Shown piece after piece: positions 49,608 through 59,700 of a stretch of 64,000 nucleotides of DNA (its first letter is position 1; the number at the start of each line of letters is the position of its first letter). The DNA is from Paraflavitalea devenefica (GTDB lineage Bacteria > Bacteroidota > Bacteroidia > Chitinophagales > Chitinophagaceae): assembly GCF_011759375.1 (NCBI RefSeq), contig NZ_JAARML010000005.1, positions 1 to 64,000 of the forward strand, read 5' to 3'. The notes under the pieces were generated by a model. That model worked only from the letters and a program-made list of their open reading frames with translations, did not search any database and was not told the origin of the DNA. The position numbers and the translations under genes were made by a program.

Positions 49608-51347
49608 TTATTGAAGCGGATCAAACGTCCCCCCTGACCAGCCTTTCGTTTGTGCCAGGTTACTGTTCAGTTGCAAATGCCGCGAAGGAATGGCAAAGAA
49701 ATAATACTCCGGCTTCCAGAGAATATCGAACTGGGTGTCGAGTTCCTTAACCGTGTGTTGAAAATAGGTAGTATAATTGGTTTGCAAATGCTCTACCAGT
49801 TGCTGTGGGGTCATTTTGCCGACAATGTCTTCATCCCATTGTTTTTTGGGGATCTTTAGTGTAACAGTAACTCCATGCCGCCTGGTGCCGTTCAGGGTGC
49901 TTTCAAATGCCCGCCACCTTCTCAGGTCCCAGAAGCGTTTACCTTCAAAAGCCAGTTCAAGTTGCCGTTCCAGCCGGATGGCATTGCGCATCTGGACTTT
50001 GGTCATGCCGGGTTGGAGACCATACAAATTATCACCGCCTGCATCAATACCCGCACGGGCCCTGATGGCTGTCAGTAAAGGATAGGCTTCTGAAGTCCTG
50101 TCTGTTTCATTGGCCGCTTCCGCAAGATTCAACAATACTTCTGCATAGCGAAGCTCTATCCAGTCGGTACCGCTGTTGAAAGCCTGGCTGGAGGTTTGGG
50201 TAGTATCTACCGCCTTGCGCATATAAAAACCAGTGATGGTAGGACTATTCTGTTCACCGCCCACAAACGTCCACTGTAACCGTCCGGCTTGAAAACCGGT
50301 AACGCCTACCTGCCATAGCGCCCCGTTATAAACAATCGTCTGGTTAAAGCGCGGGTCCCTGTTCTTCCAGGAATAATCCGGATCATAAGTATAAGTACTA
50401 TTAGGGTCATTGATGGCGCGGCCATCTTTCATGGGGAAAGCATTCACGATTTCCAGGGCAGGCCGGTTGCCGCCGGTAGCGCCCTGCGAGATGTCGAGAG
50501 GGCGGGTAGCAGCCGACCAATTGTGCCAACTGGCGGCATTGGTAGACACGAACTGATACCGGCGCACAAAAACCACTTCTTTATTCATTTCGGTGAACCA
50601 CAAATTGCTAAAACCCGGAAACAGGCCAAAACCCTGTGCATCCAGCGATTCTTTGGCTGTTTTGTTGGCCTCATAAGCTGCCTGCCAGCGGCCGCCGGCA
50701 GTTTGATTGGGATCGAACTGCGGACTGGCATAGAACAACAGAACGCGGCCTTTCAGGGCCAGGGCAGTACCCTTATGTACCCGGCCATTGTTGTCTGTTG
50801 TGCCAACCTTTGTAGCCGGCAGATAACTAATGGCGCTGTCCAGGTCTGCCAGGATCCGGGTCATCGTTTCTGTGGTGGTATTTCTGCTTACGTACAGGTC
50901 GTCTGTTAATTGTTGAGGTGTCAGCACCAGCGGCACGCCGCCATAACGTTTGGCCAGCTCGAAATACTGCCATCCCCGGAAGAAAAAGGCCTGTCCTTTT
51001 AACCACTTCCGGTTGGCTTCAGAGAGCGTGCCCTTATCAATTTCGGTCAACAGGACATTGATACCCCTGATCTCGCTATAAGGCCAATAGTCAATGGAAT
51101 TTTCAGTTAACTGGCCATACATATAACTGCCGCCACCATCCGATTCATCCGAATAATCCGCATATTCTGTACTCCAGGCAGGCAGGTTTTCTGCATGTAT
51201 CCTGTTCGCGTAGGCGGTAGCCAGATCAAGGTCATTCCATACGTCTGCTTCGTCCACTGCTTCCGGGTTGGTTTTGTCCAGTATCTTTGTGCAGCCACCC
51301 AATAAGCAGCCCCAAAACAACAACAATAATATTCGGGATAATTTCAT
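49608..51347 (-). CDS. SusD/RagB-family lipoprotein (system 3)
   Basis: 579 residues. The signal peptide ends LLGGC with Cys19, followed by TKILDKTNPEAVDEADVWND, the common post-lipobox start of SusD proteins. Fold markers include KGQAFFFRGWQYFELAKRYG (about 115-134), LRYAEVLLNLAEAANETDR and RLERQLELAFEGKRFWDLRR. It lies 18 bp downstream of its SusC partner. Length and C-terminal form are close to SusD proteins of pectin-type loci, and the divergent GH28-fold gene points the same way, but no substrate can be read from SusD itself. Confidence 0.95.
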   Translation of the reverse strand: MKLSRILLLLFWGCLLGGCTKILDKTNPEAVDEADVWNDLDLATAYANRIHAENLPAWSTEYADYSDESDGGGSYMYGQLTENSIDYWPYSEIRGINVLLTEIDKGTLSEANRKWLKGQAFFFRGWQYFELAKRYGGVPLVLTPQQLTDDLYVSRNTTTETMTRILADLDSAISYLPATKVGTTDNNGRVHKGTALALKGRVLLFYASPQFDPNQTAGGRWQAAYEANKTAKESLDAQGFGLFPGFSNLWFTEMNKEVVFVRRYQFVSTNAASWHNWSAATRPLDISQGATGGNRPALEIVNAFPMKDGRAINDPNSTYTYDPDYSWKNRDPRFNQTIVYNGALWQVGVTGFQAGRLQWTFVGGEQNSPTITGFYMRKAVDTTQTSSQAFNSGTDWIELRYAEVLLNLAEAANETDRTSEAYPLLTAIRARAGIDAGGDNLYGLQPGMTKVQMRNAIRLERQLELAFEGKRFWDLRRWRAFESTLNGTRRHGVTVTLKIPKKQWDEDIVGKMTPQQLVEHLQTNYTTYFQHTVKELDTQFDILWKPEYYFFAIPSRHLQLNSNLAQTKGWSGGTFDPLQ

Positions 51348-51365
51348 AATAGCATCATTTAAAAG

Positions 51366-54300
51366 TTACAGGCCGATATTTAAGCCCAATGAATAACCTG
51401 CCATCATAGGATACGACAGGATATTGTTCATCTCTGGATCATAGATCTTATTCCCGGTATACACCATCAGCAGGTTGCTACCTGTAAAATATACCCGCAT
51501 ACTCTTCATACCCGTGGGTTTTATAAAATCATGTGGAAGGTTATAGGAAACCGTCAGGTTCTTTAAGCGTACAAAAGAATTGTCCACCAGGAATAAAGTT
51601 GATTCATCAAAACGGGTCCGGTAATTAATGACCCGGTAGCCGGGATACTTGCCGTTGGGGTTTTCAGGCGACCAACTGTCGGCCCAGTAACGGAAGGAAG
51701 CTTCTTCTGTCCTTGCCTGGATATCGCGGCCTGCTGTAGGTAGCATGGCTTTGGCGCCGGCCACTCCCTGGAAGAGGATATCTATGCTCAATCCTTTCCA
51801 CGAACCGCCAAGGGATAAGCCGAAGTTCATGGGAGGTGAACTGTACTGTGCAATGACTTCCCGGTCATCAGCAGTGATCTTTCCATCTGGTTCATCCGAA
51901 TTAACGCCCCGTATGTCTTTATAATTCAGCATGCCCAACTGGGGCTTTACTCCTATGATCGTATAGCCTTGCGGCAGCGCGTCCAGGTCTTTTTGTGTAC
52001 GTAGGACGCCGGTCGCTACATAGCCAAAGATCCGTCCGGTATTTTGACCTATTTGCGACTGGTACGGGCGTATATTCTGGGCCTCATCCAGCCGTACTAC
52101 CTCATTGGTGGCAAAGGCAAAATTCCCTTTTACATAATAGTTGAATGATTTATTGGTATTGCTGGCATAGTCCAGCTCCACCTCAATTCCTTTTGAATTG
52201 ATCTCCTGGTAATTTTCATCCGGCAGGTCGGCGCCCAGTGTACTGGGAAGGCTCTGTTGTCTTGAACCAAGGATATCATACGTATGGCGGTAGAAAAGGT
52301 CCAGCTTGAAGCCCATCTTACTATTCCAGAAACGGGTGTCTAAGCCGGCATTGTAGTTTAATGATTTTTCCCAGGTAAGGGCCCTGTTCACAAGCCGCCC
52401 TTGCTCCAGTCCGTAAGACTGCTCATTAAAAATAGCGCCGGGCTGAATGACGTACGACTGCAGCCATTGAAAATTACCTACCTGGTCATTCCCCAGCAAA
52501 CCAACGGAGGCCCGTAATTTAAGATCATTCACAAAGCTGACCGTTTTAAAGAAAGGCTCATCAGAAACCCTCCATCCGGCAGACAAAGAAGGGAAAAATC
52601 CCCAACGGTTTTCCGGTGCAAAGATCACAGAACCATCATAGCGGAAGGAAGCTTCCAGCAGGTATTTCTGATCATAATTATAGCTCACCAGGCCAACATA
52701 GGAGAGCCTGGCCCATTCGCTCAGTGAGCCTTCGGTTGCGGAGACACTGCCGCCGGCTATATACTGGTCAATAGCGGGAGAAATAAAATCATCCCGCCGG
52801 CCACTGAACCAGGTATTATTTTCCTCGGCCTGCTCATATACCAACAAGGCGTCGAGGCCATGCTTGCCAAAAGTCCGCTTGTAATTCAATTGTGCATTGA
52901 ACTGGTACCGGTTGATCTTGTCGTTCCTCGATAGCAGGAACTCTGGTGTTGCCCTTAGTTTGGGACCTATCACCTGGTCACCTACGATATGATTGTTTTT
53001 GCCCGTGGTGTTAAAGTTCGTCATATTATAAGGCAGGTTGAACTGCTTAGTATAAATATCACGGCTATACCGGTTGATAGAAACCTTGGCGCTCAGCCCC
53101 TTTACAAAAGGCACCGTATAATTGATCGTGGCCAATACATTCGTGCCTGTCCATTTCCTTTCATTATAACCCGCAATAGCCGGGTCAAGCACCACACCGG
53201 GATGCCACTCTACCCAGTTGCCCACCGGCAGTCCGTTTACATAAGGAGGCACCATGGCTGGTCTGAACATCAGGGCCTTGTACAGGTCTTCCATCCGCCA
53301 GTTATTCACATCCCAACTGGGGCCATTGGTATTGCGGGTTTCTGTATTCAGGTCCAGCGATACCTTCAGGTTCTTTGTTACAGTCACATCTATATTCCCC
53401 CGTATGCTCAGCTTTTGGTAATCAATATTATTAAACGAGCCGGTAGCTTTATTATACGATCCCCCTAAAAAATACCGTACATTTTTGGCGCCCCCGCCCA
53501 CATCCAGGGAGTGTTGCGTGGTCATCGGATCTTTCCACACTTCATCTACCCAATTCCAGGAATGGGTTTTAAAATAATCCAGCTCATCTGCTGTATAATA
53601 CCGCGGATCTGTTTCCACAACATTAATATAACGCAACTGGTGATTAATGGCGGAAGCGTGCTCAAAAGCATTCAGCCTTTCAGGGATCTTCGTAGGCTGC
53701 TGCAATCCAAACAGTCCATTATAAGATACCTTAGGCGTTCCTTCTTTACCTCTTTTAGTGGTAACCAGGATAACGCCATTCGCGGCCCGTGAGCCATAAA
53801 TAGCGGCAGAGGCGCCGTCTTTCAGGATCGTAATATTTTCTACTTCATAAGGAGCCAGTCCGTCAAAAGCAAACTTATCGCTCACCACGCCATCTATTAC
53901 GAACAGCGGGCTGGAATTATTAAAAGTACCTACCGACCGGATCCTGATGGAGGATTCCATACCAGGCGTACCGGCAGATTGCGTGATGGTAGCACCGGAC
54001 AACCGGCCTGCCAACGCATTGGAGAGATTGTCAACAGGCGTATTGGCAAACTCAGTACTGCTTACTGTAGATACAGAGCCTGTAACTGTTCCCCTTGCCT
54101 GGGTACGATATCCGATCACTACCACCTCATCCAGTTTACTTTGTACGACTGTCATCGTCACATTAATAACAGCCCGTTTGTTAATAGCAATACGTTGCTC
54201 CGCATACCCGGTAGCGGAAAAGATCAATGTTCCATCTGCAGGAGCGGTAATAGAAAAGCTCCCGTTATCATTGGTAACTACTGTAGTAGTCGAACCGCTT

Positions 54301-54512
54301 AGGGCAACAGTAATGCCGGTAAGTGGTCCATCTGCACCGGACACTGTTCCTTTTACCACTGTATCGGCTAACTTTTTAAAATCGTCCGGGATACCAGGGA
54401 AGCCTTTATGATTGACTGGATCTGCCAACAGTGTTTGGCAAACAAGCAGGGCTGAAATGATCAAGCCGGATAATCTCAGCGGAATGAGAATCAAAGCAGT
54501 AGTTTGTTTCAT
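51366..54512 (-). CDS. SusC/RagA-family TonB-dependent transporter (system 3)
   Basis: 1048 residues from the ATG at 54512 (MKQTTALILIPLRLSGLIIS), which gives a proper signal peptide; the frame opens six codons earlier. After a spacer of about 30 residues come the regulatory-like domain (TVVKGTVSGADGPLTGITVA), the TonB-box-like DEVVVIGYRTQARG and the plug signature (LFVIDGVVSDKFAFDGLAPY, ENITILKDGASAAIYGSRAA). The barrel ends SLGLNIGL, without the terminal Phe of the other two, although a hydrophobic residue is retained. The gene diverges from a GH28-fold enzyme across about 310 bp, in which no LacI-type palindrome is present. Confidence 0.94.
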   Translation of the reverse strand: MKQTTALILIPLRLSGLIISALLVCQTLLADPVNHKGFPGIPDDFKKLADTVVKGTVSGADGPLTGITVALSGSTTTVVTNDNGSFSITAPADGTLIFSATGYAEQRIAINKRAVINVTMTVVQSKLDEVVVIGYRTQARGTVTGSVSTVSSTEFANTPVDNLSNALAGRLSGATITQSAGTPGMESSIRIRSVGTFNNSSPLFVIDGVVSDKFAFDGLAPYEVENITILKDGASAAIYGSRAANGVILVTTKRGKEGTPKVSYNGLFGLQQPTKIPERLNAFEHASAINHQLRYINVVETDPRYYTADELDYFKTHSWNWVDEVWKDPMTTQHSLDVGGGAKNVRYFLGGSYNKATGSFNNIDYQKLSIRGNIDVTVTKNLKVSLDLNTETRNTNGPSWDVNNWRMEDLYKALMFRPAMVPPYVNGLPVGNWVEWHPGVVLDPAIAGYNERKWTGTNVLATINYTVPFVKGLSAKVSINRYSRDIYTKQFNLPYNMTNFNTTGKNNHIVGDQVIGPKLRATPEFLLSRNDKINRYQFNAQLNYKRTFGKHGLDALLVYEQAEENNTWFSGRRDDFISPAIDQYIAGGSVSATEGSLSEWARLSYVGLVSYNYDQKYLLEASFRYDGSVIFAPENRWGFFPSLSAGWRVSDEPFFKTVSFVNDLKLRASVGLLGNDQVGNFQWLQSYVIQPGAIFNEQSYGLEQGRLVNRALTWEKSLNYNAGLDTRFWNSKMGFKLDLFYRHTYDILGSRQQSLPSTLGADLPDENYQEINSKGIEVELDYASNTNKSFNYYVKGNFAFATNEVVRLDEAQNIRPYQSQIGQNTGRIFGYVATGVLRTQKDLDALPQGYTIIGVKPQLGMLNYKDIRGVNSDEPDGKITADDREVIAQYSSPPMNFGLSLGGSWKGLSIDILFQGVAGAKAMLPTAGRDIQARTEEASFRYWADSWSPENPNGKYPGYRVINYRTRFDESTLFLVDNSFVRLKNLTVSYNLPHDFIKPTGMKSMRVYFTGSNLLMVYTGNKIYDPEMNNILSYPMMAGYSLGLNIGL

Positions 54513-54666
54513 GAAAGTATAATTTGGCAAGTGGATAATACGGGACGGATGCTTTCAGAGGAAGGTCAATACAAGGTTAACAAGGGCTACGGGAGCGGTC
54601 CTTACATTTACAGGGATTCAATCGTTATATATGATATATATGCAATTGACTAAATAGTACAGAAAG

Positions 54667-54718
54667 CCGGATAGGGGTTGTTGGCATTTTATTCAATCAT
54701 TTTGACATCACTATCCGG
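54667..54718. repeat. Interrupted inverted repeat in the SusC3/GH28 divergent region
   Basis: CCGGATAG (54667-54674) and CTATCCGG (54711-54718) are perfect inverted copies 36 bases apart, in an otherwise AT-rich region. The centre-to-centre distance of 44 bp is about four helical turns, so it may be a pair of operator half-sites. A chance match is possible. Confidence 0.3.
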
Positions 54719-54823
54719 TTGTGGTTATACGTTATTGACAAAAATTAAGAGCGGCTAAAATAGCTTACACAAAAGCCATTTTAGTGGTATGGTGGAATGG
54801 TATTTTAATACATATTCGTCATT

Positions 54824-56524
54824 ATGAAAAAACACGATCCCGTTTCCCGCCGCCAATGGTTCGAACGTATGGCTATTCCTGCAGTGGCGCTTGCCGGTGC
54901 AAGTCTCACAGGTATTCCCGCTGTTGCAGCGCCTGCGCATACCAACGATAAAGCAACGCCATTGGCAGGCACAAGCATCTATGACATCCGCGACTTTGGC
55001 GCCAAAGGCGATGGACAGACTTTAAATACCACTGCTATCCAGGCTGCTATTGACGATTGCCACCAAAAACAGGGCGGCACTGTATTAATACCGGCAGGCG
55101 ATTTTATTTGTGGCACCATAGAAATGAAATCAGGCGTTACCCTGCACGTAGCTACCAATGGCCGCTTACTGGGCAGTAAACGCCGCGAAGACTATACAGC
55201 CGGTAAGGGAGTGCCTTCCGGCAATGGTAATATTGTTTTTATCTACGCCGCCAATGCAGAGAACATTACGGTGGAAGGCAATGGTACCATAGATGGCAAT
55301 GGGTTATCTTTTTATAATGGTAAAGGGGATAATACCGGACCGGGACAAAGAGGCGTTGGCGGTAACTTCGACCGGCCGCATCTTCTCATCTTTTCCCAAT
55401 GCACCAGGTTCCAGGTAAAAGATGTATTGCTTACCAACAGTGCCTATCATTGTTTCCGCATCCTGAAATGCAAGCATGTGCAGTTGCACAACATCCGCAT
55501 CTACAACCGTGTGAACAAAAACAACGATGGTTTCCATTTCAATGATACCCAGTATGTACACATCTCCGGCTGCGATGTACAATGCCAGGATGATGCCTGC
55601 GCTTTATTTGGCAGCAACCAGTTTGTTACCATCACCAACTGTAGTTTCAGTACCCGCTGGTCCATATTCCGTTTTGGCGGCGGTGAAGCACAGAACATCA
55701 CCGTTTCCAATTGTCTCATCTATGATACCTATGGTTGTCCCGTCAAGATCAGCTCGGGCAGGGCAAGGATCGAGAACCTCAGCTTTTCCAACATCATCAT
55801 GCGCAACGTGACAGGGCCTATTGGTATTGGATTTACCGGCAGCAGCAACAATCCGAACAACAACAATCCTGCTGCTGATACCGTTCCTTCTTTTGTGCGC
55901 AATATCTCCTTCAATAACATCCGTGCTACCGTAGTGGAAAAACCTGTTAACCATCCGGATATCCATTTCGGGGTCAATGTATTTAATGGAGAGCTTAATT
56001 CCTGTATTACACTCAATGGGGTAGGGAAGGTATTCCTGGAAAACATCAGTCTTACCGATGTGCATGTTATTTATGCAGGGGGCGGCACCAAAGAGCAGGC
56101 AGCAAAAAGACAAGTGCCTGAGTTGAGTGCTGAATACTTTGGCGTATGGGGTACAGAACCTTTTGGCCCACCGGCTTATGGACTCTATGCCCGCAATGTA
56201 AAGGGATTGACGCTGCAGAATGTACGCTTTACTTATGAAAAAGCAGACGCACGGCCGGCCGTCATTTTTGATAATGTTCAGGATGCGATTGTCACCGGCC
56301 TGAGCGCACAGGGCAGTCCTGAAACAGAATTGCTGCGACTGGTGAACTCAAAAGATATATTATTTACGGCCATCCGGGTGCTCACCCCGGCTGCCACCTT
56401 ACTCCAGGTGGAAGGTGCTGCCACCGAAAACATTAAAATTGATGGCGGCGATATCAGCAAAGCGGCAAAACCACTGGCTGTTGAAAAAGGAGCCAACAAG
56501 AAGGCCGTGACTATACGATCCTGA
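54824..56524 (+). CDS. GH28-fold (polygalacturonase-like) enzyme with Tat signal
   Basis: 566 residues. A twin-arginine signal (SRRQWFERMAIPAVALAGAS) precedes a pectate-lyase-superfamily opening (YDIRDFGAKGDGQTLNTTAI, about 53-72) and a right-handed beta-helix. GH28 active-site positions are partly kept: NNDGF (D235) and QDDACA (D256, D257). The G-H-G motif expected about 20-25 residues later is replaced by STRWSIFR, and the R-I-K motif reads CPVKISSG (K308). It may therefore be an unusual GH28 or a related beta-helix glycosidase. Its position, divergent from SusC/D system 3, suggests that it handles the imported, probably pectic, oligosaccharide. Confidence 0.8.
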   Translation: MKKHDPVSRRQWFERMAIPAVALAGASLTGIPAVAAPAHTNDKATPLAGTSIYDIRDFGAKGDGQTLNTTAIQAAIDDCHQKQGGTVLIPAGDFICGTIEMKSGVTLHVATNGRLLGSKRREDYTAGKGVPSGNGNIVFIYAANAENITVEGNGTIDGNGLSFYNGKGDNTGPGQRGVGGNFDRPHLLIFSQCTRFQVKDVLLTNSAYHCFRILKCKHVQLHNIRIYNRVNKNNDGFHFNDTQYVHISGCDVQCQDDACALFGSNQFVTITNCSFSTRWSIFRFGGGEAQNITVSNCLIYDTYGCPVKISSGRARIENLSFSNIIMRNVTGPIGIGFTGSSNNPNNNNPAADTVPSFVRNISFNNIRATVVEKPVNHPDIHFGVNVFNGELNSCITLNGVGKVFLENISLTDVHVIYAGGGTKEQAAKRQVPELSAEYFGVWGTEPFGPPAYGLYARNVKGLTLQNVRFTYEKADARPAVIFDNVQDAIVTGLSAQGSPETELLRLVNSKDILFTAIRVLTPAATLLQVEGAATENIKIDGGDISKAAKPLAVEKGANKKAVTIRS

Positions 56525-56646
56525 TCGTAAATCTCCGAATACTCCTTCCAGACACAGACAAGTGCGAATGGGGTATTTCTTCCTCAGACTAAAGGAAACC
56601 CTTAGACGGTAAATGGGTAAAAAGGAGATATATTAAAAAAATAACT

Positions 56647-56685
56647 GGCTTCTGGTTGCAAAACCGGAAGCCATTTTATATTTTT
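56647..56685 (+). terminator. Terminator after the GH28-fold gene
   Basis: GGCTTCTGGTT (56647-56657) / AACCGGAAGCC (56662-56672) with a GCAA tetraloop and one G.U pair, followed by ATTTTATATTTTT. Confidence 0.8.
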
Positions 56686-56730
56686 CGTATATACTTTATT
56701 GTATAAGACCATTAACCTTTATCCCATTCT

Positions 56731-59700
56731 ATGAAAATCAATCCTTGGTTGATCCGTAACCTATGGCTGCTCATAGTGCTTGCCGCTCCCTTAGCCGGCA
56801 GGGCCAATATAGCAGATACACCCGCGGTTACTTCCAAAATTGCCGCCACCTTTGATAAAATAAAAGGAGAGAACAGGTTTGTGGGCGAGTTTAAGGAAGG
56901 AGATGAAGCCTCACTCCCCATGGGCATTCTCAAAGAGATCAACGGTAAGACCTACATTATCGCCATAGATCAGGCCCGTTTTACACCCCGTGGCGCCTTC
57001 TTTAATATATATGCCCGGCTCACCTTGCCCGGCACTTCCGAAGAACTATCCTTTGCTGCTATTGATGTTGCTTTTACGCCTGGAGGCATTGCTGCCGCTG
57101 CAGGCACCAAATTACAATTGGTTAGTACACATTCCATTCGAATCAGTGATAAGGTGGACCTGGTATTGCCCGGCGATAAAGGCAATTACATTGAATGGGA
57201 TTGCAGTGGCTTTAAAAGCGTGAACCTCAAGGGACAGTTTGAATTCAAACGGGGCTTCCTGGAACCGCTCGATGAGCGGGAAACCAAAGTGACAGCCACT
57301 TTCCAGTTAAATGCCAAAGACCTGCACAACATACTGGCCCGTGTTGACATGACGCCCTTCACCATTGCCGGCATGCGCGATTTTGCCTTTGAAGTGAAAG
57401 AGGCGGTGATAGACATGAGTGACATTGCCAATCCCGAGAGCCTGATGCTCACTGGTAATGACCTGGCTGCCTGGGATGGCGATGCCAACTTATGGAAGGG
57501 CTTTTACCTGAAAGAGCTTAGTGTACTGCTGCCAACAGAACTGGCCAATGACCGGGGTGAACGGCCGGTTATCCGCGCTTCCAACATGACCATTGATGAC
57601 AATGGCGTGTCTGGTAAGTTCAGTGCGGCCAATATTATAAAGCTGGGCGATGCGGATGCAGGCGGATGGCCGCTGAGTGTAGACTATGTGGAGGTGCAGT
57701 TGCAACACAACCGGCTGGTGGGCGGTACGCTGAAAGGAGACGTGAATGTTTCCTTCCTGGGCGATGCACCGGTGCGCTACCTGGCCGCTATTGAAACAAG
57801 ACAGGACGATACCTATTATGCCTTCGCCCTCGAAATAACAGAAGAGAAAAAGTTCAGTTGCTTTGCCGGCGACATTTATTTGTTTCCCAACAGCCAGGTA
57901 AAAATTGAAAAATACAAGGGACGATTTATTCCCAGCGCTGTACTGCATGGTAAACTCGATATTAATAAAGGACTGCTGAAAGCACCCGGTATCAGTTTCC
58001 AGGACCTCACACTGAGCACACAGAAGCCCTATGTACACAAAGGCGCCTTAAGCCTGCATGGCAGTGTGGGTTTTAAAATAGGTAATTTCCAATGCAGCCT
58101 GGATGATCTCACGCTGGGCCTCTCATCGGGCCAGTTTGCCATTGGCACCCATGTGCGCATGAGCCTCATGAACTCAGAAGACAAGGGCTTTGCCGCCACC
58201 ACCGGCGTAATTGTATTGGGCAGTGTGAAGGAAGAGATACAAACCATTAATACCGGCAAATACGTTGTTGAAAAAACTCGTACCCGCTGGACGTTTGATA
58301 AAGTAAAGGTGGGAGATATCGCCATCAACTGCAAGACCACGGCATTCGAACTGGAAGGCGCGGTATCCCTCTTTGATGATCACCCTGTATATGGTAATGG
58401 CTTCAAGGGCAAGCTGTCGCTCAAACTGCCGGCGCTGCCCGCGAAGATCGTGGCGCATGCGATGTTTGGCGCCAAAGACGATTACCGTTACTGGCATGTG
58501 GATGCCTTTGTGCCCATCCGTATTCCGCTGGCCTCCGCCTTCTCCATCCGGAGATTGTTGGGTGGATTATCCTACCACATGGAACGGCCGCCTGCAATGG
58601 ACCCGTATAGTGTTCCGGACGCACCGGATTCAACCGGCACGACGAATGCCGATGAACTATTGTCCTATGTACCATCGCGTGAGGCAGGGCTGGGCTTCCT
58701 GGCTGGTGTTACCATTGCCACCGAACCTACCCCCACCGTATTTAATGCCGACGTGATGCTGGAGATCATGTTCTCCACATCGGGAGGCTTGCGCTACGTG
58801 CAATTTGATGGCGCGGGTTATTTCTTCGCCAACATGAACGAGGGCAAGAAAGGTGAAGAAGCCAAGGCGCCTATAACCGCCAAAGTGTACATGCGGTTCG
58901 ACAATACCAACAAAAGCTTTCATGCCAGTGTAAAAACCTATATCAACATCTATGAGATCATAAAAGGGACCGGCCCCAACAACCTCGCGGTGGAAGCGGT
59001 CATGCACTTTGATCCGCAGGAATGGTGGATGTATGTAGGACGTCCTTCCCAGATGATGGGATTGAATATTGCTGGCCTGGCCACCATACAAAGTTATTTC
59101 ATGGCAGGTACCAGGGTGGAAGATATGCCGCTGCCACCGCCGGAAGTAACCAGCGTACTGGACATCGGCGATGGCAACTTCATGGCCCAGGAGAATGCCA
59201 TGTCTACCGGCCGGGGCATTGGCTTTGGCGCACACTTTAAAGTATCGGTGGGCATTGGCAAGGACAAAGGCTTTATCTATGCCTACCTCGGTGTAGGCGC
59301 GGGAGCAGATATCCTGTTGCGTGACTATGGCGAGGCGCGATGTAAGGGCAGCAGTGATCCCATTGGTATCAACGGCTGGTATGCTTCGGGTCAGGCGTAT
59401 GCTTACCTGCAGGGGCGGGTAGGGGTGCGTGTGAAAATACTGGGCCGGAAAAAAGAATTTGATATCCTGTACCTCGCCGCCGCGGCTTTATTGCAGACCA
59501 AACTGCCCAACCCTGCCTGGATGCGCGGTGTGATTGGTGTGAAATACTCTATCCTGGGCGGTTTAGTGAAAGGAAAGGCCAGTCTCAAAATGGAGATCGG
59601 CTCACAATGTGAGATCGTGAGCGGTAAAGAGATTGACATAAAGGTCATCAATGATATTCAACCCGGCGATCTGTCCAGGGACATCAGCGTATTCAGTGCA

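Noticed and set aside
42459..54512. ECF sigma/anti-sigma or hybrid two-component control of SusC/D systems 2 and 3
   Set aside because: No FecI/FecR-like or hybrid histidine kinase gene is found anywhere in the window, so the regulators of these systems must lie elsewhere.
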